Shown: positions 1-8,190, counted from the stretch's first letter. The stretch: DNA of 64,000 nt from Chloroflexia bacterium SDU3-3 (GCA_009268125.1 WBOU01000008.1:1-64000), one strand, 5' to 3'. Notes: a model not told the origin generated them from the letters alone. Numbers and translations are program-made.

Positions 1-2510
1 GGCGCGACCGCTACCTCGCCGAGATGGACACGGTGCTGGCGCAGGTGGCGGGGATCGTGGGGACGCAGCTGGGCAAGGCCCACGCAGCGGTGGAGCGCGG
101 GCGGAAGCGGATCGCGGACGAGGTGGCCAAGCAGCCCGCCGAGCTGCGCAAGCTGGCCGAGGAGGTGGCGGGCGAGGCCCAGGGCAAGTTCGATAGCCTC
201 GAGCAGACGATCGACGCCAAGCAGCAGGAGCTGGTGGACCACCTGGCGCAGCAGTACACCGAGCAGGTGCAGGCGCTGGACAGCGAGCTGGACGCGATGA
301 AGGCGGCGTCGAAGGGGCTGCTGGCCAAGGCCGGGGACATGATCGGCGGGGTGATCAAGACGATCCAGGAGCTGCGGGCGATGCTGGAGGGCGTGCTGCG
401 CAACGGCGCGGCGGCGATCGGGGCCATCCTCCAGGACCCGATCGGCTTCCTGGGCAACCTGCTGAGCGCGGTGGGCCAGGGCCTGCACCAGTTTGGCGCA
501 AACATCGGCACGCACCTGCAGGCGGGGCTGATCAGCTGGCTGACCGGGACGCTCTCGGCGAGCGGGATCCAGCTGCCCAAGGCCTTCGACCTGGCGGGGA
601 TCTTCAACATGGTGCTGCAGATCCTGGGGCTGACGTACCCGCAGGTGCGCGGGCAGGTGGTCAAATCGCTGGGGCCGAACGGCGAGGAGATCGTGGGCGC
701 ACTGGAGAAGGGCTGGGAGATCTTCCAGATCATCCGCACCGAGGGCCTGGCGGGGCTGTGGGCCTACATCCAGGATCAGGTGGGCGACCTGAAGGCGATG
801 GTGATCGACCAGATCAAAGAGATGGTGATCGGGCAGGTGATCAAGGCGGGGATCGAGTGGCTGGTAGGCATCCTGGGCGGGCCAGCGGGCGCGTTCATCA
901 AGGCGGTGCAGGGCATCATCCGGGTGGTGACGTGGTTCGCGAACAACGCGGCGCGCTTGGCCTCGCTCATGAACTCGATCTTCAGCTCGATCAGCGCGAT
1001 CGCGGCGGGCAACATCGGCGGCGCGGCCAACTTCATCGAGCAGTCGCTGGCCACGGCCTTGCCGACGGTGATCTCGTTCCTGGCCGACCTGCTGGGGCTG
1101 GGTGGCATCTCCAAGAAGGTCCAGGGCATCATCGAGAAGGTCCAGGCCCCGATCAAGAAGGCCATCGACTGGGTGGTGCAGAAGGCCGTGGCCATGGGCA
1201 AGAAGCTCTGGGCCATGATCAAGGGCATCGGCAAGGGCACGGATGCGAAGAACGGCGACCCGGCGAAGGACGGCGACCCCACCAAGCCTGGGCAGGAGGG
1301 TGGCGTTGTAGAAGGGAAACTTGGCGAATCTATTCCGTTTGAGGCTGCAAAAGAACCTCATCACACCTGGGTTGAAGTACATAATGGTGTTCCAGTGGTG
1401 ATGGTGGCGAGTAAGGTTGGTACCTTAAATGAGATTCTGAGCCATCTGCGGTCGACTATACCAAACTTGGATAGCAACGCTGAAGCTAAGAAGGATTTAG
1501 AAGATGCACAGCGTATTGGTGCGACGGTTTTATCTGAGGCTCAGACCGAGCTATCTACAGATAAGCAAAGCTCTCAGGCTGGTAAGTCTAATGAGCAAAA
1601 GCCAACAATAGATCCTTCAAAGCTGGATACGCCAGCAACCCTTGATGATCTAGCTGTTATCATGGCGCGGCTTTTCTCTGTTGCATCTAAAGCATCCAGA
1701 GGGTTTGATGTCAGCTTGGTAAAGAAGGTTATCGATCAGTTGGTTGCTGCCTACAAAACAGCGAAGCTGGCACGAGAAGCAAATGCCTATCAGGTTCAGG
1801 CTTTTGGGTCTATTAATAAAGCAGTTATTAATAGTGTTTTGACAAGCCTAAATGGTGCAGAGTTTGATCAATACAGTCAGAAAATCGAATCTATTGATAA
1901 TAGCGATCTATCAAATAGCGAGAAGCGACGTAGGAAGTCGTCGATGAAAGAGGTTCCTTCAAGGAGTATGCCTAAAGATGAAGAGTGGCTGAAAGGTCAA
2001 CTCTGGCAAGCTGGTGCAGGTTTTGCACTTGGTGTCTATACTGGTGCTGATGATAAGGTGTATTCACTCGCATCATTAAATGAAATTGGTCTGGATAATA
2101 AAAATATCCTAGACACTGAATCTATAGTTCGACTGGTAAATGTATTTTACCAGAACCTTACTGCTATTCTTTCGTCGAATGGTTATTCTGTGATTAACCC
2201 TAACCCTGCTATTAGTAATACGCCACCTAGTGGCGCAAGTCATGAAGAGATTTTACTGCGTGATCATATACGTAAGCAAGGTGCAGTAGCAAAGGGTTCA
2301 ACTGTTATAATTGGTGTTTCTCAGAATACTGTTTGTGGCCGGTGTGTTGAGCACTTGGCTTCAGGAAAAAATCTTGATACTCTACCAAATCCCGGAGCTA
2401 CTGGAAAGGCACCTGTAAGTATTACTCCATTGGATCCAGAAAGCGAGAAAGCAGTTGAAGCCCAGCTTATAGTGATGGGCCAAGAGCTGGCTTCGTTATT
2501 ACATGGGTAG
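1..2510 (+). CDS. Polymorphic toxin carrier with C-terminal deaminase-like tip (5' partial)
   Basis: The frame is open from base 3, so the real start lies before the window; the first internal ATG is at 24. Residue numbers here count from that ATG. Residues 1-110 are a charged helical/coiled region. Residues 110-400 are a run of amphipathic and hydrophobic helices rich in GFLGNLL, GLAGLW and ISFLADLLGLGGIS-like segments. I associate this layout with large carrier proteins of contractile-injection-system loci that deliver swappable toxin tips. From about nt 1310 composition drops from GC-rich to AT-rich, and the remaining 400 residues have different codon use. Near the C-terminus are H740-E-E742 and C771-G-R-C774, matching the HxE...CxxC zinc/catalytic pattern of the cytidine-deaminase fold, with Val in place of the usual Pro before the first Cys. 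A nucleic-acid deaminase toxin is my inference; the carrier assignment is firmer. The gene is followed by an LRR gene. Confidence 0.72.
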   Translation, partial: RDRYLAEMDTVLAQVAGIVGTQLGKAHAAVERGRKRIADEVAKQPAELRKLAEEVAGEAQGKFDSLEQTIDAKQQELVDHLAQQYTEQVQALDSELDAMKAASKGLLAKAGDMIGGVIKTIQELRAMLEGVLRNGAAAIGAILQDPIGFLGNLLSAVGQGLHQFGANIGTHLQAGLISWLTGTLSASGIQLPKAFDLAGIFNMVLQILGLTYPQVRGQVVKSLGPNGEEIVGALEKGWEIFQIIRTEGLAGLWAYIQDQVGDLKAMVIDQIKEMVIGQVIKAGIEWLVGILGGPAGAFIKAVQGIIRVVTWFANNAARLASLMNSIFSSISAIAAGNIGGAANFIEQSLATALPTVISFLADLLGLGGISKKVQGIIEKVQAPIKKAIDWVVQKAVAMGKKLWAMIKGIGKGTDAKNGDPAKDGDPTKPGQEGGVVEGKLGESIPFEAAKEPHHTWVEVHNGVPVVMVASKVGTLNEILSHLRSTIPNLDSNAEAKKDLEDAQRIGATVLSEAQTELSTDKQSSQAGKSNEQKPTIDPSKLDTPATLDDLAVIMARLFSVASKASRGFDVSLVKKVIDQLVAAYKTAKLAREANAYQVQAFGSINKAVINSVLTSLNGAEFDQYSQKIESIDNSDLSNSEKRRRKSSMKEVPSRSMPKDEEWLKGQLWQAGAGFALGVYTGADDKVYSLASLNEIGLDNKNILDTESIVRLVNVFYQNLTAILSSNGYSVINPNPAISNTPPSGASHEEILLRDHIRKQGAVAKGSTVIIGVSQNTVCGRCVEHLASGKNLDTLPNPGATGKAPVSITPLDPESEKAVEAQLIVMGQELASLLHG

Positions 2511-2569
2511 AAGCTATGTACATTAGGAATATAATTTTTAGTTTCTGATTATATATTTTGGAGAATGGT

Positions 2570-3553
2570 ATGTCTTGGTATGATGAATTAGAAAATATTG
2601 AGCACCTTGATCTTAGTGATGAGTATATAGATGATGATACTCTTGAGGTTTTGTATAATCACCCGACATTACAGTCACTAGATGTGAGTGGTCGTTCTAT
2701 AGGGGATCGAGGGATTGCAGTTATTGCTACGATACCAAATTTGGAATGCCTAAATATTGAGGCGACACATGTAACCGATCAGGGCCTGTCTGCATTGATG
2801 CAGTCTTCGTTTCTGTCTACTATATGGATGGCAAGGACAAATATAAGCAATAATGGCTTATATACTTTAGGGAATATGAAAAGCCTTAATGTATTAGGTC
2901 TTGAGAATACAAACATTACAGATGAGGGCCTTCAAGGCCTGCAAGGGAATAAGTTTTATCGTCTTTTTCTTGATGGTACAAAAGTGTATGGCCGTGGACT
3001 GAGATATATCAGTTCAGTTAGTATGCGTGAGTTGCGGTTGAGTTGCATTGAGGCAAGTATCGCTATTGATGAGATATCTCGGTTTTCTAAGCTGAAAACA
3101 ATTTGGCTGAAAGACAGTGAGATTAAGAATATTAATAACCAATCATGGTCTAATTTAGGTTCTGTTGATACTTTATATTTACAAAATATTCAAGCGGATT
3201 ATCATTTTTGGGAGAGCCTGTATATTCTACCGAAGCTGACCAGATTATGTATAACTGGCGGTTCTATTAGTGATGAAGATCTCCTTGTGATAGGTAAAAT
3301 GAATGGCTTGAGATCAATATGGCTTAGAAACACTAATATAACTAGTAGTGGCTTAAAATATATCGTAGGTTTGCAGAACTTAAGGAACCTGGATCTTACG
3401 AGTACTCTTGTAAACGATGATTCTCTAACACTTATCGATCAGTTATCAGGGCTGGAGTCTATTTCGATTAATGGGACTCTTGTTAGTGATGATGGAATGA
3501 CATGGATATATCGGCGTATAGATGAACGTAATAACCTCAGGTTGAGAGGATAA
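2570..3553 (+). CDS. Leucine-rich-repeat protein, candidate immunity protein
   Basis: This 327-residue protein is made almost wholly of short bacterial LRRs of the type L..L.L..T.ITD.GL..L, roughly ten of them, with no signal peptide or membrane segment. A TTG-initiated reading is possible at 2558. ATG 2570 is preferred because GGAGA at 2560-2564 sits five bases upstream. It starts 59 bp after the toxin stop and shares the low G+C of the toxin tip, unlike the GC-rich surroundings, so tip and LRR gene probably arrived together. A gene of this kind directly 3' of a toxin tip is in the usual place for a cognate immunity protein, and solenoid proteins are known in that role. The immunity function is inferred from position and composition only. 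Confidence 0.65.
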   Translation: MSWYDELENIEHLDLSDEYIDDDTLEVLYNHPTLQSLDVSGRSIGDRGIAVIATIPNLECLNIEATHVTDQGLSALMQSSFLSTIWMARTNISNNGLYTLGNMKSLNVLGLENTNITDEGLQGLQGNKFYRLFLDGTKVYGRGLRYISSVSMRELRLSCIEASIAIDEISRFSKLKTIWLKDSEIKNINNQSWSNLGSVDTLYLQNIQADYHFWESLYILPKLTRLCITGGSISDEDLLVIGKMNGLRSIWLRNTNITSSGLKYIVGLQNLRNLDLTSTLVNDDSLTLIDQLSGLESISINGTLVSDDGMTWIYRRIDERNNLRLRG

Positions 3554-3624
3554 TTATAACCAATATTATTTCCTGATATGGCGGATATTCAGCCTGCTAA
3601 AGCCTTGAGCGGTGCGATTGGCAG

Positions 3625-3952
3625 GTGTTTTCGGTTGCACAGGGCTTCCTGCAGCGCTTCGGCGGGATTAGGATCAATGATCGCACCAGCACGAGTGGCG
3701 CGCCGCGCTTCCACATCCTTGTTGACCGAATTGATGCGAGCCGACGAACGCCCCGCTGGGAGCTAGCGATGGCCGAGGAGAAGCCTGAGCGCCCGATTGC
3801 GGGATGCTGGAACGGCCACCGTGTCGTCCTGGTTGATGAGGCAGGGCGGCTTTTTATCCTGGATGGGCAGGTCTGCTTACCACTCTCTACTGCTGACCGA
3901 CCTGTTCGAGATCGCCGCGTGCGACTGGCGGCTGTTTGATATCTTTGAGTAG
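3625..3952 (+). pseudogene. Frameshifted small ORF, possible immunity-gene remnant
   Basis: An open frame starting at 3625 gives a plausible sequence through GCWNGHRVVLVDEAGRLFIL. Near 3870-3890 the plausible reading passes to the next frame, which ends with LLLTDLFEIAACDWRLFDIF and a TAG stop at 3950-3952. Neither frame alone reads like a complete protein, whereas the two joined do, so this looks like a single gene with a frameshift. It lies between the LRR gene and a displaced piece of toxin carrier, which fits a decayed immunity gene from an earlier toxin tip. I do not recognise a family. Confidence 0.4.
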
Positions 3953-4071
3953 CCATCCTTCCTCGTTTCTTCCCGCATTTCCCTTCCACCTCGTTGGGCA
4001 TTGACTCTTCTTTCACCAAACCCTACAATAGCGGGCCGTTGGGCCTCCGGCGCCCCGCGAGCGCTCTAAGG

Positions 4072-4410
4072 CGGGCCAGTGGGGGCGTTTATCAAGGTGG
4101 TGCAGGGCATCATCCGGGTGGTGACGTGGTTCGCGACCAATGCGGCGCACTTGACCTCGCTGATGAACCCGATCTTCAGCTCGATCAGCGCGATTGCGGC
4201 GGGCAATATCGGCGGGGTGGCCAACTTCATCGAGCAGTCGCTGGCCACGGCGGTGATCTCGTTCCTGGCGGACCTGCTGGGCTTCGGCAGCATCTCGAAG
4301 AAGGTGCAGGGCATCATCGAGCAAGTGCAGGCCCCGATCAAGAAGGCCATCGACTGGGTGGTGCAGAAGGCCGTGGCCATGGGCAAGAAGCTCTGGGCCA
4401 TGATCACAGT
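4072..4410 (+). pseudogene. Displaced fragment of the toxin carrier gene
   Basis: Bases 4072-4410 repeat 877-1220 of the toxin gene at roughly 90% identity, with one 9-base in-frame deletion removing the LPT of the parent. The copy begins abruptly at GGCGGGCCAG, has no start codon or RBS of its own, and ends at the equivalent of KLWAMI. It then runs into unrelated sequence, so the toxin tip is missing. Most substitutions are silent or conservative, which suggests it was once translated. It is best read as an orphan cassette left by recombination at the carrier/tip boundary. Confidence 0.85.
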
Positions 4411-4450
4411 AAGATCGTACCTACGTCCATCCGTAGAGAACGTAGCTTTA

Positions 4451-4489
4451 TGCCCCTGGGGAAGCGATGATTCGCTTCCCCAGGGGGCA
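4451..4489. terminator. Strong GC hairpin before the dehydrogenase gene
   Basis: TGCCCC-TGGGGAAGCG (4451-4466) pairs with CGCTTCCCCA-GGGGGCA (4473-4489) around the loop ATGATT, with one bulged base. There is only a short T run (GTTT) afterwards on the plus strand. It probably insulates the toxin locus from the gene starting at 4554. Confidence 0.5.
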
Positions 4490-4553
4490 TGTTTCCCCCC
4501 ACCTGTGCTAGCATGCCCCCGACGCCCGCCCTGGGCGCAAGGAGACCCCACCG

Positions 4554-5456
4554 ATGCCGTTTGAGCAGATCGTCTGCCTGGATGCGACCGGACTGACCGA
4601 TGAGGGCTACGCCGCGCTCCAGCGCCTCTCATCCCGACCACTGATCACCTACGCCGACTCGCCCGCATCCGAGGGGGAGCTGCTGCGCCGCATCCAGGGT
4701 GCCGACTGCGCTCTGGTGAGCTGGCGCACCGCCGTGCCCGCCGAGGTCATCCGCCGCGCCGAGGGGCTGCGCTACATCGGCATGTGCTGTAGCCTGTACA
4801 GCCCCGAGGCGGCCAATGTGGACATCGCGGCGGCGCGCGGGTGTGGGGTGGATGTGCGCGGCGTGCGCGACTACGGCGACGAGGGTGTGGCCGAGTTCAT
4901 CCTGGCCCAGCTTATTTGCCTGTACAAGGGCATTGGCCCGCGCCAGTGGGGCGAGCGGCCCACCGAGCTGGCGGGTAGAACCATGGGCGTGGTGGGCTTC
5001 GGCGCGACGGGGCGGCTGGTGGCGCGGGCGGCGCAGGGCTTTGGGATGCGCATCCTCTACCACAGCCGTACGCCCAAGCCCGAGCTGGAGGGCGGCGGCG
5101 CGCGCTACGCCGCGCTGGATGAGCTGCTGGCGGCGGCGGATGTGGTCACGACCCACCTGCCCAAGCACACGCGGCTGCTGGGCGCGGGCGAGCTGGCCCT
5201 GCTGCGCCCCGGCGCGGTGCTGGTCAACACCTCGCTGGGGCCGACCTTCGACCCAGATGCGTTCTGCGCGTGGGCTGCCCAGGGCCGGGGCTACGCGATC
5301 TTCGACGAGGATGGCGCGGTCGGCTACGCCGATGTGTTCGGCGCATTCCCCAACGTCATCCTGTGGGATCGCACGGCGGGCAGCACGGCGGAGTCGCGCG
5401 AGCGCCTGACGGCCAAGGTGCTGGAAAACATCCGCAATTTTTTGGATGGCCGCTAG
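4554..5456 (+). CDS. D-isomer 2-hydroxyacid dehydrogenase-like protein lacking catalytic residues
   Basis: The protein has 300 residues. The Rossmann part is clear: GVVGFGATGRLVARAAQGFG followed by a YHSRT segment, then THLPKHTRLL and LRPGAVLVNTS, as in the D-2-hydroxyacid dehydrogenase/phosphoglycerate dehydrogenase family. The start is supported by AAGGAG ten bases upstream. In the family a catalytic Arg follows VN(T)S and a catalytic His precedes the final A-G motif. Here these positions are Leu228 (NTSLGP) and Arg273 (LWDRTAG). The cofactor-binding fold is kept but the usual hydride-transfer machinery is not, so the protein may be a sensor, an enzyme with another chemistry, or a degenerate paralogue. 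It overlaps the convergent cupin gene by the four bases CTAG that form both stop codons. Confidence 0.85.
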   Translation: MPFEQIVCLDATGLTDEGYAALQRLSSRPLITYADSPASEGELLRRIQGADCALVSWRTAVPAEVIRRAEGLRYIGMCCSLYSPEAANVDIAAARGCGVDVRGVRDYGDEGVAEFILAQLICLYKGIGPRQWGERPTELAGRTMGVVGFGATGRLVARAAQGFGMRILYHSRTPKPELEGGGARYAALDELLAAADVVTTHLPKHTRLLGAGELALLRPGAVLVNTSLGPTFDPDAFCAWAAQGRGYAIFDEDGAVGYADVFGAFPNVILWDRTAGSTAESRERLTAKVLENIRNFLDGR

Positions 5457-5908
5457 GCGGCAAGCTCGCTGGGCGTGGGCAGCGCCGCTGGCTCGCGGGC
5501 GCTGGGGCGCTCGGCGTCCCACACGCCCGCCACGGGCATGGCCTCGCCCGCCCCCGGCCAGGGCGGCATGGTGACGATCAGCAAGTGCAGCGGGGCCGCG
5601 CCGCTGCGGAACTGGAAGCGCGTGCCCAGCGGGATGGTGACGCTGACGCCGGGCTGCAGCTCGGTGATGGCCTCGCCGCCCGCGCTGCTGCGCCAGATCG
5701 CGCCGCTGCCGCCCAGGCAGTACCAGATCTCCTCCACGGTACGGTGGGCTACGGCCTGCGAGATCGCGCCAGCTGGGAGCGTGCAGTGGGTCATGTTGCC
5801 TGCGGCGGTCTGCCCCAGCAGCCGGATCTCCGACCCGTCGGGGGCGAGGTGGTCGTAGTGGGCGGGCAGGGCGTGGGTGACGAACGGGGCGCTGGTGGGC
5901 TTGCTCAT
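5453..5908 (-). CDS. Cupin-domain protein
   Basis: This is a 151-residue single-domain cupin. The core reads HCTLPAGAISQAVAHRTVEE, then WYCLGGSGAIW, then QPGVSVTIPLGTRFQFRS, matching the two conserved cupin stretches with His and Glu metal-ligand candidates. There is no signal peptide, so it is cytoplasmic. The start MSKPTSAPF at 5908 was chosen over a longer reading because upstream codons in that frame look non-coding. The substrate cannot be told; such proteins are often small-molecule isomerases or dioxygenase-like sensors. It converges on the dehydrogenase-like gene with overlapping stop codons. Confidence 0.85.
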   Translation of the reverse strand: MSKPTSAPFVTHALPAHYDHLAPDGSEIRLLGQTAAGNMTHCTLPAGAISQAVAHRTVEEIWYCLGGSGAIWRSSAGGEAITELQPGVSVTIPLGTRFQFRSGAAPLHLLIVTMPPWPGAGEAMPVAGVWDAERPSAREPAALPTPSELAA

Positions 5909-6000
5909 ATGGCCTCGCGGGTGGTGCGGCTGTCCGGTGCCCGCATGATACCGCGCCCGCCCCGACGTGTGGCCTGCGGGTTTGCGACAGGTTCTGCCGC

Positions 6001-6288
6001 CTACACGTACTCGCCATACTGGATGCCGAGCGCCAGGATCTGGTCGGATGAGGCGGGCGGGAAATCGGCCAGCCGCACCTTGTCGCAGCTTGGGCAGCGG
6101 TCGTCCTCCAGCCACGAGAGGCCAGTCCATGCACCTACGCTGCTTGCGGCGGGGTACACCAGCCCGATCTCGTCGCACACCAGCAGCACCCCGCCGCACG
6201 CCGGGCAGGCGATGAATAGCAGCTCGCCCTGGCCAGTGCAGCAGGGGCAGCGCTCGCGCAGGTGCCACTCGGGCGGGTTGAATCGCAT
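6001..6288 (-). CDS. Small zinc-ribbon protein of unknown function
   Basis: This is a 95-residue protein with CPCC near the N-terminus, CPAC about 16 residues later and CPSC in the second half, so at least one treble-clef or ribbon zinc site is likely. ATG 6288 is preferred over ATG 6294 because the AAAGGAGC upstream would sit only two bases from the earlier ATG but about seven from the later one. The gene starts 15 bases after the stop of the MarR gene on the same strand and may be the last gene of the SRPBCC-EVE-MarR operon. Function unknown. Confidence 0.65.
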   Translation of the reverse strand: MRFNPPEWHLRERCPCCTGQGELLFIACPACGGVLLVCDEIGLVYPAASSVGAWTGLSWLEDDRCPSCDKVRLADFPPASSDQILALGIQYGEYV

Positions 6289-6303
6289 AGTCATGCTCCT
6301 TTA

Positions 6304-6792
6304 TCACCCATCATCAGCAGGGGTAGTTTCTTCCATGGGCGGCTGCCCGCCGCCGAGCAGCCGCTGGAACATGCCCAGCAGCAGCGCCTGATCGCCGCCC
6401 AGGGCCTGAAAGAACGCGGCGTCGGCGGCCTCGACCGCCTGCACCGCCCGCGCCGCCAGCTCGCGCCCCGCCGCCGAGACGGCGATGACCTTGGCGCGCG
6501 TGTCGGTGGGGTGGTCCTCGCGCGTGAAGTGGCCCGCCGCCTCTAGCGCGCGCACCACCTGCGAGATCGTCATCGGGTCGCTGCCGGTGAGCTGGGCCAG
6601 CCGCACCTGGGTTAGCGGCTCGTCGTGGCTAAACCAGGTGGCCACGGCCAAGGCCACAAACTGGGTGTGGGTGATTCCAAAGGGCTGGAGCGCGGCGCGC
6701 TGCTCGCGCTGCCATGCGTTGGCCACCCGCCACAGCAGGAACCCTGGGCTGGCGAATGGCCCGCTGAACTGGGTGGGCAGCGGCTTCTTCAT
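6304..6792 (-). CDS. MarR-family transcriptional regulator
   Basis: This is a 162-residue winged-helix protein. The recognition region LTQVRLAQLTGSDPMTISQV is followed by the wing (TREDHPTDTRAKVIAVSAAG) and a C-terminal dimerisation helix, in standard MarR order and length. Its ATG overlaps the TGA of the EVE gene in an ATGA arrangement, so it is translationally coupled as third gene of the SRPBCC-EVE-MarR operon. The near-perfect palindrome upstream of the operon (7673-7709) is the obvious candidate operator, giving autoregulation. The ligand is unknown. Confidence 0.9.
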   Translation of the reverse strand: MKKPLPTQFSGPFASPGFLLWRVANAWQREQRAALQPFGITHTQFVALAVATWFSHDEPLTQVRLAQLTGSDPMTISQVVRALEAAGHFTREDHPTDTRAKVIAVSAAGRELAARAVQAVEAADAAFFQALGGDQALLLGMFQRLLGGGQPPMEETTPADDG

Positions 6793-7223
6793 GTGGTGAA
6801 CCTCGGCGCTGTGAGATCGACGCCCATCGCGCTGGCGATGGTATGCAGGTCGGCCTTGCTCAGCGGCAGCAGCCCTCGGCGCAGGGCTATGCCCCAGCTT
6901 GGCGAGGCGCACAGGTCGAGCGTGCCCTTCACCGCATCGAGCGGCACGGTGCGCACATGCTCGTAGCGCACGTGTCTGCGGAACGGCACAAAGCCACCTC
7001 CCATGTCGAATGAGAAGATCGTATCGTCTTCAACCAAGCCCAGCGCCGTGAAGGCCTTGAGCGGCTGTCCGCCCAGCTCGACCGTTGGGGAGTAGTATAT
7101 CAGCACATCGCCCTGCTGCATCCGGCGGAGCGGGGCAGCCTTGCCGTGGCACACCTGGCCGAATCCCCCGGCGACGCCGCGCTGCACATGGGCCTGCGAG
7201 ACCACCCCAAGCCAGCCGTTCAT
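6789..7223 (-). CDS. EVE-domain (PUA-like) protein
   Basis: The 144-residue protein opens with MNGWLGVVSQAHV and continues with a GDVLIYYSP strand and FVPFRRHVRYEHV, the features of UPF0310/EVE domains. EVE domains are small PUA-like folds that bind modified bases in nucleic acids, often next to stress or modification genes. It overlaps the SRPBCC gene upstream (ATGA at 7220-7223) and the MarR gene downstream (ATGA at 6789-6792), so all three are translationally coupled. A start at MNGWL is fixed by this overlap. The ligand is unknown. Confidence 0.85.
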   Translation of the reverse strand: MNGWLGVVSQAHVQRGVAGGFGQVCHGKAAPLRRMQQGDVLIYYSPTVELGGQPLKAFTALGLVEDDTIFSFDMGGGFVPFRRHVRYEHVRTVPLDAVKGTLDLCASPSWGIALRRGLLPLSKADLHTIASAMGVDLTAPRFTT

Positions 7224-7651
7224 CGCAGCTCTCCCTGCTCGATATACGCCGCGAGCGCGGCCAGCACCTCGGGGAAGTCGGCGCTGGCCCCCGCGCCTGC
7301 CTCGGCGGCATTTGGCCCCTGCGCCTGGGCGGCGAAGCTCACCTGGCAGCCGCCAGCGGGCAGCGCCTCGATGCGGTGCTCGACCCGCACCGCCGTCTCG
7401 CCCATCCAGGTCTCGTCGGTGAAGTGGCGGGCGTGCTGCACCTCGATCAGCTGGCTGCGGATGAGCTCGCCGTCTGGGAGAGTCATCGCGAACCACGTGC
7501 CAGAAGCGAACGTGCCCGCGATCTCGACATTGCCCACGCCCGCGTTCCACAGCTTCCATGTCGCGACGTCGCTGAGCAGTGCCCAGATAGCTTCTGGCTG
7601 CGCTGCGATCTTCTGGCTGTAGGTGGTGCTCCAAGTGGTGGTTTCGTTCAT
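7220..7651 (-). CDS. SRPBCC / START-like polyketide-cyclase family protein
   Basis: The 143-residue protein has the Bet v1-like pattern: an N-terminal strand (STTYSQKIAAQPEAIWALLSD), a helix with W-K-LW, then GTFASGTWFAMTL, and a long C-terminal helix. Such proteins bind a hydrophobic ligand in a central cavity. It is the first gene of a three-gene coupled operon with EVE and MarR genes, and lies directly behind an AT-rich palindromic operator, so the ligand it handles may be linked to the MarR inducer. That link is inference. Confidence 0.85.
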   Translation of the reverse strand: MNETTTWSTTYSQKIAAQPEAIWALLSDVATWKLWNAGVGNVEIAGTFASGTWFAMTLPDGELIRSQLIEVQHARHFTDETWMGETAVRVEHRIEALPAGGCQVSFAAQAQGPNAAEAGAGASADFPEVLAALAAYIEQGELR

Positions 7652-7672
7652 GAGAAAAGAGCCTTGCTGTTA

Positions 7673-7709
7673 TATAATAAGTGTATATATTATATGTACA
7701 CTTATTATA
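7673..7709. promoter_or_regulatory. Palindromic operator of the SRPBCC-EVE-MarR operon
   Basis: TATAATAAGTGTA at 7673-7685 and its exact reverse complement at 7697-7709 form 13-bp arms around an 11-base AT-rich spacer, in an otherwise GC-rich region. The site begins 22 bases upstream of the first gene of the operon, whose third gene encodes a MarR regulator. MarR dimers bind palindromes of this size, so autorepression is likely. A -10 element could be embedded in the TATAAT-like sequence. Confidence 0.75.
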
Positions 7710-7806
7710 TTTTGTCAAGCATGACTCGCATCTATTTTGGTGCTGCACACAGCTCACCGGGGCGGCTTGGCTCCATTGGCGCGTGCAGGCGGCATTCCGA
7801 CTCTGG

Positions 7807-8136
7807 CTATGGCTCCTCGGCCCCGGTGGTCTGGTAGGTCCAGCCGCACTGTGGGCACGCGATCTTGCCTGCGGGGATAACTGCCCCACACTCCAAGCAC
7901 TCGCTCTCTTCGCTTACATCATCGGCCTCGGTTGGCACGCCCTCCTCCTGCGGGATAAACCAGTGCGCGAAGCCGCAGCGCGCGCAGATGTAGATGTCGG
8001 CGCTGGGCTGTCCCCACGCGTGGCCGAAGATCTGCTGGAGCGCCGGGGTCAGCTCGGCGTTGCGATGGGTGAACTGCTCGCCCGCGCAGTGGTGGCAGGC
8101 CAGCGGGCGGCCATGGATGAAGTAGGACTCGGGCAT
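7807..8136 (-). CDS. Two-zinc-ribbon protein of unknown function
   Basis: The 109-residue protein has three CxxC knuckles: CHHC near residue 14, CARC in the middle, and CLECG...CPQCGW in the C-terminal third. The last pair is a classic rubredoxin-like zinc ribbon. No catalytic motif and no signal peptide are visible. It stands alone between the operator region and a plus-strand hairpin. Function unknown. Confidence 0.7.
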   Translation of the reverse strand: MPESYFIHGRPLACHHCAGEQFTHRNAELTPALQQIFGHAWGQPSADIYICARCGFAHWFIPQEEGVPTEADDVSEESECLECGAVIPAGKIACPQCGWTYQTTGAEEP

Positions 8137-8190
8137 GGCGGTGTTCCCTGCTCTGGCGTTTATTCGGCTTGAGCGTTAGGGTCGCTGAAT

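Noticed and set aside
4079-4564. A complete 161-residue gene formed by the carrier fragment
   Set aside because: Its first part is the displaced toxin carrier and the rest runs through a hairpin and into the RBS of the next gene; there is no start signal of its own.
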